Part shown: positions 8,716 to 18,508 of the stretch, piece after piece | How the letters are laid out: every line of letters begins with the position of its first letter | Position numbering within the stretch: position 1 is the first letter of the stretch | The notes under the pieces: generated by a model | The model's input: only the letters and a program-made list of their open reading frames with translations | What the model was told of the DNA's origin: nothing | Databases searched by the model: none | Assembly: GCF_000213055.1 (NCBI RefSeq) | Contig: NZ_CM001165.1 | Location: 5,478,945 to 5,542,944 of the forward strand | Source: Streptomyces sp. Tu6071 | GTDB taxonomy: Bacteria; Actinomycetota; Actinomycetes; Streptomycetales; Streptomycetaceae | Direction of reading: 5' to 3' | DNA: 64,000 nucleotides | Made by a program: the position numbers and the translations under genes

Positions 8716-8738
8716 ACAAAACTGGAAACGATTGTCAA
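8709..8738 (-). promoter_or_regulatory. znuA promoter (leaderless type)
   Basis: Read on the minus strand, -35 TTGACA (8738-8733) and -10 GAAAAT (8714-8709) are separated by 18 bp. The znuA ATG begins seven bases after the -10 box, so transcription would start at or next to the ATG. Confidence 0.6.
8723..8737. promoter_or_regulatory. Zur box 2 at znuA
   Basis: TGGAAACGATTGTCA is a second 7-1-7 site, centred 22 bp (two helical turns) from box 1. It overlaps the -35 element, so Zur bound here would block RNA polymerase. Confidence 0.7.
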
Positions 8739-8808
8739 TTACGAAAGCAGTGCGCACCCGGACGCACTCCGTGACCACCGGCCCGGAACCGCCTACCGGG
8801 GAACCGAT

Positions 8809-8839
8809 TTGATCCGGGGTACGGGGCCGCCGGTAACCT
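8809..8839 (+). promoter_or_regulatory. possible glyS promoter
   Basis: TTGATC (8809-8814) and TAACCT (8834-8839) are 19 bp apart and lie 74 bp upstream of the glyS GTG. This is a weak match found by eye, in the only suitable gap. Confidence 0.3.
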
Positions 8840-8912
8840 GAGGTATTCGCTGGGCAGTGGCGGGCTCGCCGGGCCCAGAAGACCGCTTCGTCGTCGTAAT
8901 GAAGAGAGCACC

Positions 8913-10295
<1,383 letters not shown>

Positions 10296-10305
10296 ACCAC
10301 GCGGG

Positions 10306-10347
10306 CCGGGCCGCCCTCCCCCGTCCGTACGGGAGAGGGCGGCCCGG
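10306..10347 (+). terminator. rho-independent-like terminator after glyS
   Basis: Perfect 13-bp arms CCGGGCCGCCCTC (10306-10318) and GAGGGCGGCCCGG (10335-10347) flank a 16-base loop, 11 bp after the glyS stop. There is no U tract, as is common in Streptomyces. Confidence 0.8.
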
Positions 10348-10379
10348 TGCCGTTCGTCCCTCCCACCGGAAGGCAGCCC

Positions 10380-11168
10380 GTGCCCGCCGACCCGCCGCCC
10401 CTCACACCCGACTGCGCCTCCTGCGCCGGGCTCTGCTGCGTCGCGCTGCCCTTCGCGAAGTCCGCCGACTTCGCCGCGAGCAAACCGGCGGGAACCCCCT
10501 GCACGCACCTCGCCGCGGACTTCCGCTGCACGATCCACGAGCGCCTGCGCCCCTCCGGCTGGAGCGGCTGCACGGTCTTCGACTGCCACGGCGCCGGTCA
10601 GCACCTCACCCAGCACACCTTCGGCGGTCGCGACTGGCGCGCCCACCCCGAACTGCGCGCCCCGATGTTCCGGGCCTTCCCCGTCCTCCTCCACCTCCAC
10701 GAACTCCTCCGCTACCTCACGGAGGCGGCGGAGCGCGCGCCGCGGAGCCTGTACGAGGAGACGGAGGCGGCCCGCGCCCGGGTGGCGGCCCTGACCGCGT
10801 ACGGCCCCGACGAGCTCCCCGCCGTGGACATCGCCGCCGAGCGTGCCCGCGCCAACCCCGTCCTGACCCGCGTCAGCGAGGCGATCCGCGCGGCCCTCCC
10901 CGGCCCCCGCACGGACCACAGGGGTGCCGACCTCTTCGCGGCGCACCTGCGCGGAGCCGACCTCCGCGCGGCGAACCTGCGCGGGGCCCACCTGATCGGA
11001 GCGGACCTGCGCGGGGCGGACCTGCGCGGCGCGGACGTGACGGGGGCGGACTTCCGGGGGGCGGACCTGCGGGGCGCGGACCTCGGCGGCGCCCTCTTCC
11101 TCCTTCCGTCCCGGCTCCGGGCGGCGCGGACGGACGGCGCCACGAGAGCGAGCCCCTTCGGCGAGTGA
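10380..11168 (+). CDS. Cys-cluster (YkgJ-like) and pentapeptide-repeat protein
   Basis: This 262-residue protein has two unlike parts. Residues ~11-80 hold a Cys cluster resembling the YkgJ-type zinc/iron-chelating domain: CASCAGLCC, then PCTHL, CTIH and GCTVFDC. Residues ~190-245 are a run of pentapeptide repeats of A(D/N)LRG type ([21 protein letters not shown] and onwards), which form a right-handed square beta-helix. The middle is helical. The GTG at 10380 is chosen because GGAAGG lies six bases upstream. The GTG at 10347 falls inside the glyS terminator. The function is unknown; a metal-binding protein with a DNA-mimic-like or scaffold tail is only a guess. Confidence 0.8.
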   Translation: MPADPPPLTPDCASCAGLCCVALPFAKSADFAASKPAGTPCTHLAADFRCTIHERLRPSGWSGCTVFDCHGAGQHLTQHTFGGRDWRAHPELRAPMFRAFPVLLHLHELLRYLTEAAERAPRSLYEETEAARARVAALTAYGPDELPAVDIAAERARANPVLTRVSEAIRAALPGPRTDHRGADLFAAHLRGADLRAANLRGAHLIGADLRGADLRGADVTGADFRGADLRGADLGGALFLLPSRLRAARTDGATRASPFGE

Positions 11169-11217
11169 GGAGCGGGGACCGGGCGTACCCCGCCTCCGCG
11201 CCCCGCCCGGACACACG

Positions 11218-11254
11218 GGCGGGGCCCGCCCTCCCGAGGAGAGCGGGCCCCGCC
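11218..11254. terminator. bidirectional hairpin terminator
   Basis: Perfect 12-bp arms GGCGGGGCCCGC (11218-11229) and GCGGGCCCCGCC (11243-11254) lie between the convergent stops of the pentapeptide gene and the GH87-type gene. Confidence 0.75.
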
Positions 11255-11275
11255 GCCGGTGAGCCGTGCGGCTCG

Positions 11276-14200
11276 TCAGGGAACGATGTTGATCTTGAAG
11301 GTCGACGTCGTGTTGCGGATGTCCTGCGCGTTGCCCGAGAGCTTGAGGTTCTTGAAGGTCGCCTCGCCCACCGCCGGGCCCTGGCCCGGTTCGGGGAGTT
11401 CGTTGGCCCAGATGCCCCAGCCGGACTTCGCGTCGAACGCGTCGCCGCTCTTCTTGGAGTTGGTGATGCTGATGTCGGTGAGGATGGTGTCCTTCACCGG
11501 GAACTGCGGCTGGCCGCCCACGTAGTTGGTCTGGAACATCACGCCGCCGTACGTCGAGTCGTTGATGTCGACGTTGTTGACGCGGATGCCCTGGAAGACC
11601 TTCGACGCGGAGAACATCCAGATCGCCGGGAAGACCTGCGAGCCCCAGAAGTGGCCACCGGTGCGTTCCAGCGTCACGTTCTCGACGGTCGTCGGTTCGG
11701 TCCCGAAGCCGTTCATCGGGTAGCCGAAGTCGAGCGAGGAGATCGTGATGCCGGAGTACACGAGGGTGTCCGCGATCCGGATGTTGCGGAAGGTGTTGCT
11801 GTAGCCGCCGTAGACCGCGAGGCCCGCCGCACGCCAGGTGAGCGTGGAGGTCAGGTTCTCGAAGACGTTGTTCTTCTCGTCGGCCCCGCCCGCGTCGATC
11901 GCCGAGAACAGCGCGAAGCTGTCGTCGCCGGTGGCCCGGGCGTCGTTGTTGACGACGTGGTTGTCCGTCGATCCGTTCGTCATGTTGACGCCGTCGGCGA
12001 ACATGTCACGGATGCGGGAGTTCTTGATCGTCATGTTGTCGGTGTTCGCGCCCCAGTAGAGGCACACCATGTGCTCGACCCAGATGTTGTCGATGGTGAT
12101 GTCCGAGACGTTCGAGAAGTCGAACACCTTGCCGGGACCGTCGATCCGGGACGTGTAGTTGCCGAAGTAGGCGAACCCGGCGAACGAGGAGCCCTTGGAG
12201 CTCGCCTCGGCCCGGAAGCCGATGTCGGTGTTCTCCTGCGAGGAGGGGGCGTGGAAGCGGGTGAACCAGGGCCCGGCGCCGACGACCTTGACCGCCTTGC
12301 CGTAGACCTGGAACTTGCTCGACGTCTCGTAGTCACCGGCCGGCAGGTAGACGCCGACGAGCTTGCCCGTCGTGTCCATGCGGACCTTGTCCAGGGCGTT
12401 CTGCACGTCCTGGTGCGAGAAGCCCGCGGGCACGGTGTACGCGGCCGGGTCCGGGTTGGCGGCGGCGGTCGCCAGCTCGGTGTTGACGAAGTCGATCGCG
12501 TACGTGGAGGAGTTGGCCGCGTCCTTCTGGAGGCGGATCTTCGAACCGGCGGGCACGGTCTTGCCGAGCTGGAGGTTCGCCTCGTCGTAGATGTGGCGCG
12601 GGGCCCCGGAGCCGGGCGAGTTGCCGGGCGCGGTCTCGTTGCCGTACAGCCACGCGTACTTCGACGTGAGGTCGATGGCCTTGAGGAACTGGCCGTCCAC
12701 GTACACGTTCAGCGAGGTGTTGGTGCCGTCCGGGACGGAGAAGCGGGTGACCAGGGTGTTGGTCGCGGCCCGGGTCGTCCACTCCACGTACTGGCCGGTG
12801 CCGGAGAGGGTCACGGCCTTGCGCCCGCTCGCCTCGCCCGCCACGTCGCCGATGGTGCGGTTGGGACCGACCACCTTGGCGCCGCCGCCGACGGTGCCGT
12901 CCTCGGCCTCGTACATGTCGTACGGCATGTTCGCGCCGCGCCCGATGAAGAGCGCCTGCTCGGTGGTGTTGTTGTCCCGCTTGACCGGAAGCTCGTTGCC
13001 GTCGGCCGCGATGACGGTCTTGACGGTGAACTTGCCGTTGGCGGCGGTCCAGGAGCCGAGGTTCACGGCGGAGGTCGTGGACCCGGCGGCGATCGAGCCG
13101 TTGTAGGCGCCGGTCAGCGTCTTGACGGTGGTGCCCGAGGCGTCCTGGATCGTCAGCGTGACGTTGTGGGCGCCGGAGGCCGAGGCCTGGGTGCCCTGGT
13201 TCTTGATCGCGACGCTGAAGTTGACGTTCTGCCCGGCGGTGGCGCTGGAGGGCGACCAGGAGACCGGGGACGCGAGGAGGTCGGAGCTGGAGACCGGCTT
13301 GACCACGAGCGCGTCGGACCGCGTGAAGGTGTTGTTCGACTCGTTCTGCTCGATGACCTTGTTCGACGGGTCGACCTCGGCGCTCAGCGGGTAGCTGCCC
13401 GCGTCCCGCGCGCCGATGCTCGCGGTGACCGTCTTCGACTCGCCGGCCGCGAGCGCGGGGACGTCCGCCGTGCCCGCCTTGGTCCCGCCGAGCGAGAAGT
13501 TGAGGTCCGTCGCCTTGGCGGCCTTGGTGCCGCTGTTGGTGACGGTCGCGCTCAGGCTGATGGCGTCCGACTCGACCGGCGCGGCGGGCGCGTTGGTGAT
13601 GCCGGTGACCTTGAGGTCCGGATTGGCGGCCGGGGTGCCGATGACCTGGAACTCGGCGACCTGCGCGCCCGGGGCGCCCGTGTTCTTGGTGAACTTGAGC
13701 TGGACGTCGGCGGCGGAGCCGGTCACCGGGATGGTCACCGTGTTGCCGCTGCCCGGGTCGAAGGTGTAGTCCTTCGCGGCGGCGAGGCTCGTGAAGGAGG
13801 TGGAGTCCTGGTCGCGGCCGAGCACCTGGATGTTCTGGGTGCGCGAGGACCAGGCCGTGTCGGGGTTGAGCTTCACGACGACCTGGTTGAGGTCGGCGTT
13901 GGCGCCGAGCTTCGTGGTGAGCGTCGCCGGGTAGGAGCCGCCCGCGCTCTCCCAGTAGGTGCTCGTGAGCCCGTCGTTGGCGTTCGCCGCGACGAAGGTG
14001 AAGGTGCTCGACGAGGCGTCGATCGGCTTGCCCTGGGCGAGGTTGGACCCGGGGCCGCTCGGGGACCCGGCGCGCGTGACGCTGTTGCTCGCGCCCGAGA
14101 CGTTGCCCGCCGCGTCCTTCGCCTTGACGTAGTACGTGACGGTCGCGGCGGCCGAGGGGGTGTCGGTGTACGTGAGGACGTCCCCGGCGACCGACTTGAC

Positions 14201-15556
14201 GAGCTTGTCGTTCGCGTAGACGTCGTACCCGGTGACCTTGACGTTGTCGCTCGCGGCCTGCCAGGTGAGCTTCACGTCGGAACCGGACTGCGTGTACGCG
14301 AGGTTGCCCGGCGCGGTCGGGGCCTGGGTGTCGCCGCCCTGGCCCTTGCGCGTGACGCTGTTGCTGTTCGACGAGACGTTCCCGGCCGCGTCCTTGGCGC
14401 GCACGTAGTACGTGACGTCCGTGGAGGCGGGCTGGTTGTCGGTGTACGTCAGGACGTTGCCCGCCACGCTCGCGCGGAGCTGGCCGTTGGCGTAGATGTC
14501 GTAGCCGGTGACCCCGGTGTCGTCGCTCGCGGCCTTCCAGTCGAGCTTGATCTGCCCGGAGGCGGGCTCGGTGTAGGCGAGCCCCGAGGGGGCGCTCGGC
14601 GCCTGCGTGTCGCCGGTCGCGGGCCCGTAGACCTCCAGCTCGGAGAGCTGTCCGGCGGGCCAGCCGGTGTTGGCGGTGACGAGGACCCGTACGTACCGCG
14701 TCGTCGTCGTGTCGAAGGAGATGTCCGTCGACTGGTCGTTGTTCGCGTCGAAGGTGTACGCCTTCGAGGCGGACAGGTCCGTGAAGTTCTGGTTGTCCGT
14801 CGAGCCCTGGATCTTGAGCGTCTGCTGCCGGCTCGGCCAGCCGCTCGGCAGCCGCAGGGTCACCTGGTTGACCTTGACGGAGGAGCCGAGGTCGACCTGC
14901 ACCCACTGCGGGAAGGAGTTGTTCTTGCTCTCCCAGTAGGTGTTCCTGTTGCCGTCCCCGGCGTTGGCCGCGCCGTAGACGTCGGAGTGGCCCGACTCGC
15001 TGAAGGTCTTGCCCTGGGCGAGGTTGGGGCTCGCGGCGGCGGTCGTGAGGACCTGCATCTCGGCGAGCTGCCCGGTCCCCGTCACCGAGTTGGCGGTGAA
15101 CTCGGCCCGTACGTACCGGGCGAGCGTCGCGGGCACGGAGATCTTGACGGTGTTCCCGTTGGCCGGGCCGAAGGTGTACTGCGCCGAGGTCTTCAGCGTC
15201 GCCCAGCTCGTGCCGTCCGCGCTGCCCTGGAGGGCGAGCGTCTGCTTGCGGCTCTCCCAGCCCGCCGGGAGCTTGAGCACGACCTGCTTGACGCGCTTGG
15301 CCTTGCCGAGGTCGGTCTGCACCCACTGCGCCGACTTCTTGCCGGCCTGCCAGTAGGTCGACGCGTCGCCGTCGGTCGCGCTGGCGGCGGAGTGCTTGCC
15401 GAAGGTGCTGCCTGCCTCGGTCGTGGCGTGGGCGGCGGCGTCGGGTCCTCCGGCCGCCTGGGCGCCGAGGGCCGGCAGCCCGAGCACCATGACGCTGGAG
15501 GCGAGCACGGCGGTCGCCGTGCGGCGTCTCCAGCGTCTGGACGCGGATCTTGACAT
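11276..15556 (-). CDS. secreted multidomain GH87-type glycosidase (alpha-1,3-glucanase / mycodextranase-like)
   Basis: This is a 1426-residue exported protein. A signal peptide (Arg-rich, then LASSVMVLGLPALGAQA) is followed by two discoidin (F5/8 C) domains (~38-313), two fibronectin III domains (~315-495), a third discoidin-like domain (~500-640), two CARDB-like Ig domains (~645-870), a CBM6/35-like domain (~885-1030) and a C-terminal parallel beta-helix. In the helix, RDMFADGVNMTNGS is followed 23 residues later by ATGDDSF, giving Asp at about 1188, 1211 and 1212. This spacing matches the catalytic Asp trio of GH87 alpha-1,3-glucanases as I recall it. It probably degrades fungal or bacterial alpha-glucan, and the many sugar-binding domains fit an insoluble substrate. 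It is divergent from two further secreted proteins. Confidence 0.82.
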   Translation of the reverse strand: MSRSASRRWRRRTATAVLASSVMVLGLPALGAQAAGGPDAAAHATTEAGSTFGKHSAASATDGDASTYWQAGKKSAQWVQTDLGKAKRVKQVVLKLPAGWESRKQTLALQGSADGTSWATLKTSAQYTFGPANGNTVKISVPATLARYVRAEFTANSVTGTGQLAEMQVLTTAAASPNLAQGKTFSESGHSDVYGAANAGDGNRNTYWESKNNSFPQWVQVDLGSSVKVNQVTLRLPSGWPSRQQTLKIQGSTDNQNFTDLSASKAYTFDANNDQSTDISFDTTTTRYVRVLVTANTGWPAGQLSELEVYGPATGDTQAPSAPSGLAYTEPASGQIKLDWKAASDDTGVTGYDIYANGQLRASVAGNVLTYTDNQPASTDVTYYVRAKDAAGNVSSNSNSVTRKGQGGDTQAPTAPGNLAYTQSGSDVKLTWQAASDNVKVTGYDVYANDKLVKSVAGDVLTYTDTPSAAATVTYYVKAKDAAGNVSGASNSVTRAGSPSGPGSNLAQGKPIDASSSTFTFVAANANDGLTSTYWESAGGSYPATLTTKLGANADLNQVVVKLNPDTAWSSRTQNIQVLGRDQDSTSFTSLAAAKDYTFDPGSGNTVTIPVTGSAADVQLKFTKNTGAPGAQVAEFQVIGTPAANPDLKVTGITNAPAAPVESDAISLSATVTNSGTKAAKATDLNFSLGGTKAGTADVPALAAGESKTVTASIGARDAGSYPLSAEVDPSNKVIEQNESNNTFTRSDALVVKPVSSSDLLASPVSWSPSSATAGQNVNFSVAIKNQGTQASASGAHNVTLTIQDASGTTVKTLTGAYNGSIAAGSTTSAVNLGSWTAANGKFTVKTVIAADGNELPVKRDNNTTEQALFIGRGANMPYDMYEAEDGTVGGGAKVVGPNRTIGDVAGEASGRKAVTLSGTGQYVEWTTRAATNTLVTRFSVPDGTNTSLNVYVDGQFLKAIDLTSKYAWLYGNETAPGNSPGSGAPRHIYDEANLQLGKTVPAGSKIRLQKDAANSSTYAIDFVNTELATAAANPDPAAYTVPAGFSHQDVQNALDKVRMDTTGKLVGVYLPAGDYETSSKFQVYGKAVKVVGAGPWFTRFHAPSSQENTDIGFRAEASSKGSSFAGFAYFGNYTSRIDGPGKVFDFSNVSDITIDNIWVEHMVCLYWGANTDNMTIKNSRIRDMFADGVNMTNGSTDNHVVNNDARATGDDSFALFSAIDAGGADEKNNVFENLTSTLTWRAAGLAVYGGYSNTFRNIRIADTLVYSGITISSLDFGYPMNGFGTEPTTVENVTLERTGGHFWGSQVFPAIWMFSASKVFQGIRVNNVDINDSTYGGVMFQTNYVGGQPQFPVKDTILTDISITNSKKSGDAFDAKSGWGIWANELPEPGQGPAVGEATFKNLKLSGNAQDIRNTTSTFKINIVP

Positions 15557-16040
15557 TGCGGGGGTCCCTCTCTGCGGGGGGCCTCGTACGCGGGGGCGCG
15601 CGAGGGCGGCTCATGGAACAGGGGGCAGAGCGGTGGCCCCGTCCGGCGGGCGGCGGGGAGGCCGTCCGGACCGTACGAGGCCGGACCGCCGGACCCGGAG
15701 GAGGGCACGGCGGTCCGAGCGGGTGAACTCATGTTCTTGCGCTCGATTATTGGAATATTGCAGAGAGTTGTAAGACGGTCTACGGGTGGGACGGAGAAAT
15801 TTGCCCTGGCCGGTCGTCAAGAGGGCCGGTGGGCAAGGGAGTCGGGTTCCCGCCGTAATGGCCTCGGGCCGTTCTTTTGCACACGGCATTGACAAATTCA
15901 CGCCGCGCTGGTGACGATTCCGAAGCTGTTAACACCACGTGAAACCCTTGCGGATTCGCGGCAGTTGATGCCCAGCAAGCGCGGCCGGCGCGCGCCTTGC
16001 CTGACGACCCCCACTTCGGTCAGGAAGGAACTCCCCCCTC
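15557..16040. other. 484-bp divergent intergenic region
   Basis: This gap separates two divergent secreted-protein genes. It has the lowest GC in the neighbourhood around 15738-15775, with near-palindromic TTGGAATATTGCA. On the plus strand TTGACA (15889-15894) and GACGAT (15913-15918), 18 bp apart, form a plausible promoter giving a ~115-base leader before the ATG at 16041. On the minus strand TTACAA and AATAAT around 15742-15770 are a candidate promoter for the GH87-type gene. I see no small gene here that I can support. Confidence 0.45.
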
Positions 16041-18503
16041 ATGTCACCCTCACCCCACTCCCGCTCCGGACCCCGCAGACGCGGGCTCCGCATGCTCACG
16101 ACTCTCGCGCTGCTCCTCGCCCCCACCGCCGCGCTCGGCACCGCGACCAGCGCGGGCGCGGCGGCGCAGGACATCCCCGCGGGCGACTACCAGCAGGTCG
16201 AACTCGCCCGCGGCGCCGCCGAGATCGGCGGCGAGGGCATGTCGCTCTCGGTCCTGCCGGACAAGTCCGTCGTGCACACCTCGCGCGACGGCACGGTCCG
16301 TATCACCGACGCGAACGGCAGCACGAAGCAGGCGGGCAAGCTCAGCGTCTACGACCACGACGAGGAAGGGCTCCAAGGCGTCGCGGCCGACCCGGACTTC
16401 GCGCAGAACCGGTGGATCTACCTCTACTACTCGCCGAAGCTCGACACCCCGGCGGGCGACGCCCCGACGACGGGCTCCCAGGCCGACTTCGACAAGTTCA
16501 AGGGCCACCTGAACCTCTCGCGCTTCACCCTCAAGGCGGACAACACGCTCGACACCGCGAGCGAGAAGGTCGTCATGGAGGTCGACAACGACCGCGGCCA
16601 GTGCTGCCACGTCGGCGGCGACCTCGCCTTCGACAGCAAGGGCAACCTGCTCCTGACGACCGGGGACGACACCAACCCCTTCGAGTCCTCCGGCTACAGC
16701 CCGCGCGACGAACGCACCGACCGCAACCCGCAGTTCGACGCCCAGCGCTCGGCCGGGAACACCAACGACCTGCGCGGCAAACTGCTCCGCATCACCCCGC
16801 AGGACGACGGCACGTACACGATCCCGGACGGCAACCTCTTCCCGCCGGGGACCGACAAGACCCGCCCCGAGATCTACGGCATGGGCTTCCGCAACCCCTT
16901 CCGGATGAGCGTCGACAAGGCGACCGACACCGTCTGGCTCGGCGACTACGGCCCCGACGCGGGCGTCACCGACCCCAACCGGGGCCCCGGCGGACAGGTC
17001 GAGTTCAACCGCGTCACGAAGGCCGGGAACTTCGGCTGGCCCTACTGCACGGGCACCAACACCGAGACCGAGTCGTACAACGCGTACACCTTCCCGAACG
17101 GCCCCTCGGGCGCCAAGTCGGACTGCGCGAACGGCCCGACGAACAACTCCCCGCACAACACCGGGCTCACCAAGCTCCCCGCCCCGCAGGCCGCGTGGAT
17201 CAAGTACGGCGGTGACGCGGGCTCCCCGCCCGAGTTCGGCAGCGGCTCCGAGTCCCCGATGGGCGGCCCGGTCTACCGCTACGACGCCGACCTCGACTCG
17301 GCCGTGAAGTTCCCCGAGAGCCTCGACGGACGCTTCTTCGCCGGGGAGTACGGCCGCAAATGGATCAAGGCCATCGAGGTCAAGGGCGACGGCTCGCCCG
17401 GCGCCATCGAGGACTTCCCCTGGAGCGGCAGCCAGGTCATGGACATGGAGTTCGGTCCCGACGGCGCGCTCTACGTCCTCGACTACGGCACGGGCAGCGA
17501 CAACCAGGCGCTCTACCGCATCGAGTACCTGGCCGGCAGCAACCGCAGCCCCGTCGCCAAGGTGAGCGCCGACAAGACCTCCGGCGCCCTCCCGCTCGCG
17601 GTCACGTTCTCCTCCGAGGGCAGCAGCGACCCCGAGGGCGGCGCGATCACCTACAAGTGGGACTTCGGTGACGGCGCCACCTCGACCGACGCCAACCCGA
17701 GCCACACCTACACCAAGGCCGGGGACTACTCCCCGACCCTCACCGTCACCGACCCCGAGGGCCTGACCGGCACCGCGAGCACCGTGATCACGGCGGGCAA
17801 CACCGCCCCGACCGTCAACCTGACGGCCCCCGCGGACGGCGCGCTCTTCTCCTTCGGCGACACCGTGCCCTTCACCGTCACGGGCTCGGACCCCGAGGAC
17901 GGCCCGCTCGACTGCGCGAAGGTCAAGGTCACCTACTCGCTCGGCCACGACAGCCACACGCACTCCATCACCTCCAAGAACGGCTGCTCGGGCGAGATCA
18001 ACGTCCCGACCGACGGCGAGCACGACGCGGCGGCGAACCTCTTCGGGGTCTTCGACGCCGAGTACACCGACAGCGCGGGCCTCACGACGCACAGCGTGCA
18101 CAAGCTCCAGCCCCGCCACCGCCAGGCCGAGCACTACAGCGAGATGTCCGGCATCGAGAAGGCCGGCCACGGCAACGCCGAGGGCGGTTCCACGGTCGGC
18201 TTCACGGACAACGGCGACTGGATCTCCTTCACGCCGTACGAGCTGTCCAAGGCCAAGACCGTGACCGCGCGCGTCGCCTCGGCGGGCGCGGGCGGCAGCC
18301 TGGAGGTACGGGCCGGGTCCGCGACCGGCACGCTGCTCGGCAAGGTGGACGTGACCCCGACCGGCGACTGGGACACCTTCAAGGACGTGAAGGCGAACCT
18401 GTCGAACGCGCCCACCGGGACGACGAAGCTCGTCCTCGTCTTCACCGGGCCCACCGGGCAGGGCAACCTCTTCGACCTCGACTCCTTCACCCTCGGGGAG
18501 TGA
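16041..18503 (+). CDS. secreted PQQ-type sugar dehydrogenase-like protein with PKD and CBM6 domains
   Basis: This is an 820-residue exported protein. The signal peptide (RRRGLRMLTTLALLLAPTAALG) has an Arg-rich n-region that could use Tat. Residues ~45-500 form a soluble glucose/sorbosone dehydrogenase-type six-bladed propeller, with GLQGVAADPDFAQNRWIYLYYS, CCHVGGDLAFDSKGNL, GMGFRNPFR and MDMEFGPDGALYVLDYG. A PKD domain follows at ~503-590 (YKWDFGDGATSTDANPSHTY), then a spacer and a CBM6 at ~694-820. The family oxidises aldoses, but the substrate here is unknown. The ATG at 16041 has AGGAAGGAA upstream. It is probably co-transcribed with the ThuA gene 6 bp downstream. Confidence 0.88.
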   Translation: MSPSPHSRSGPRRRGLRMLTTLALLLAPTAALGTATSAGAAAQDIPAGDYQQVELARGAAEIGGEGMSLSVLPDKSVVHTSRDGTVRITDANGSTKQAGKLSVYDHDEEGLQGVAADPDFAQNRWIYLYYSPKLDTPAGDAPTTGSQADFDKFKGHLNLSRFTLKADNTLDTASEKVVMEVDNDRGQCCHVGGDLAFDSKGNLLLTTGDDTNPFESSGYSPRDERTDRNPQFDAQRSAGNTNDLRGKLLRITPQDDGTYTIPDGNLFPPGTDKTRPEIYGMGFRNPFRMSVDKATDTVWLGDYGPDAGVTDPNRGPGGQVEFNRVTKAGNFGWPYCTGTNTETESYNAYTFPNGPSGAKSDCANGPTNNSPHNTGLTKLPAPQAAWIKYGGDAGSPPEFGSGSESPMGGPVYRYDADLDSAVKFPESLDGRFFAGEYGRKWIKAIEVKGDGSPGAIEDFPWSGSQVMDMEFGPDGALYVLDYGTGSDNQALYRIEYLAGSNRSPVAKVSADKTSGALPLAVTFSSEGSSDPEGGAITYKWDFGDGATSTDANPSHTYTKAGDYSPTLTVTDPEGLTGTASTVITAGNTAPTVNLTAPADGALFSFGDTVPFTVTGSDPEDGPLDCAKVKVTYSLGHDSHTHSITSKNGCSGEINVPTDGEHDAAANLFGVFDAEYTDSAGLTTHSVHKLQPRHRQAEHYSEMSGIEKAGHGNAEGGSTVGFTDNGDWISFTPYELSKAKTVTARVASAGAGGSLEVRAGSATGTLLGKVDVTPTGDWDTFKDVKANLSNAPTGTTKLVLVFTGPTGQGNLFDLDSFTLGE

Positions 18504-18508
18504 CCGCG

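Noticed and set aside
8702..8719. Upstream ATG (8710) and TTG (8719) starts for znuA
   Set aside because: They fall within the -10 box and Zur box, so the transcript would not include them.
10347..10379. Upstream GTG start for the pentapeptide-repeat gene
   Set aside because: It lies inside the glyS terminator hairpin and has no ribosome binding site, whereas GTG 10380 has GGAAGG.
11165..15553. 1462-codon plus-strand open frame opposite the GH87-type gene
   Set aside because: Composition is Arg/Val/Gly/Asp-rich low complexity with no domain. It is the complement shadow of a clearly conserved gene.
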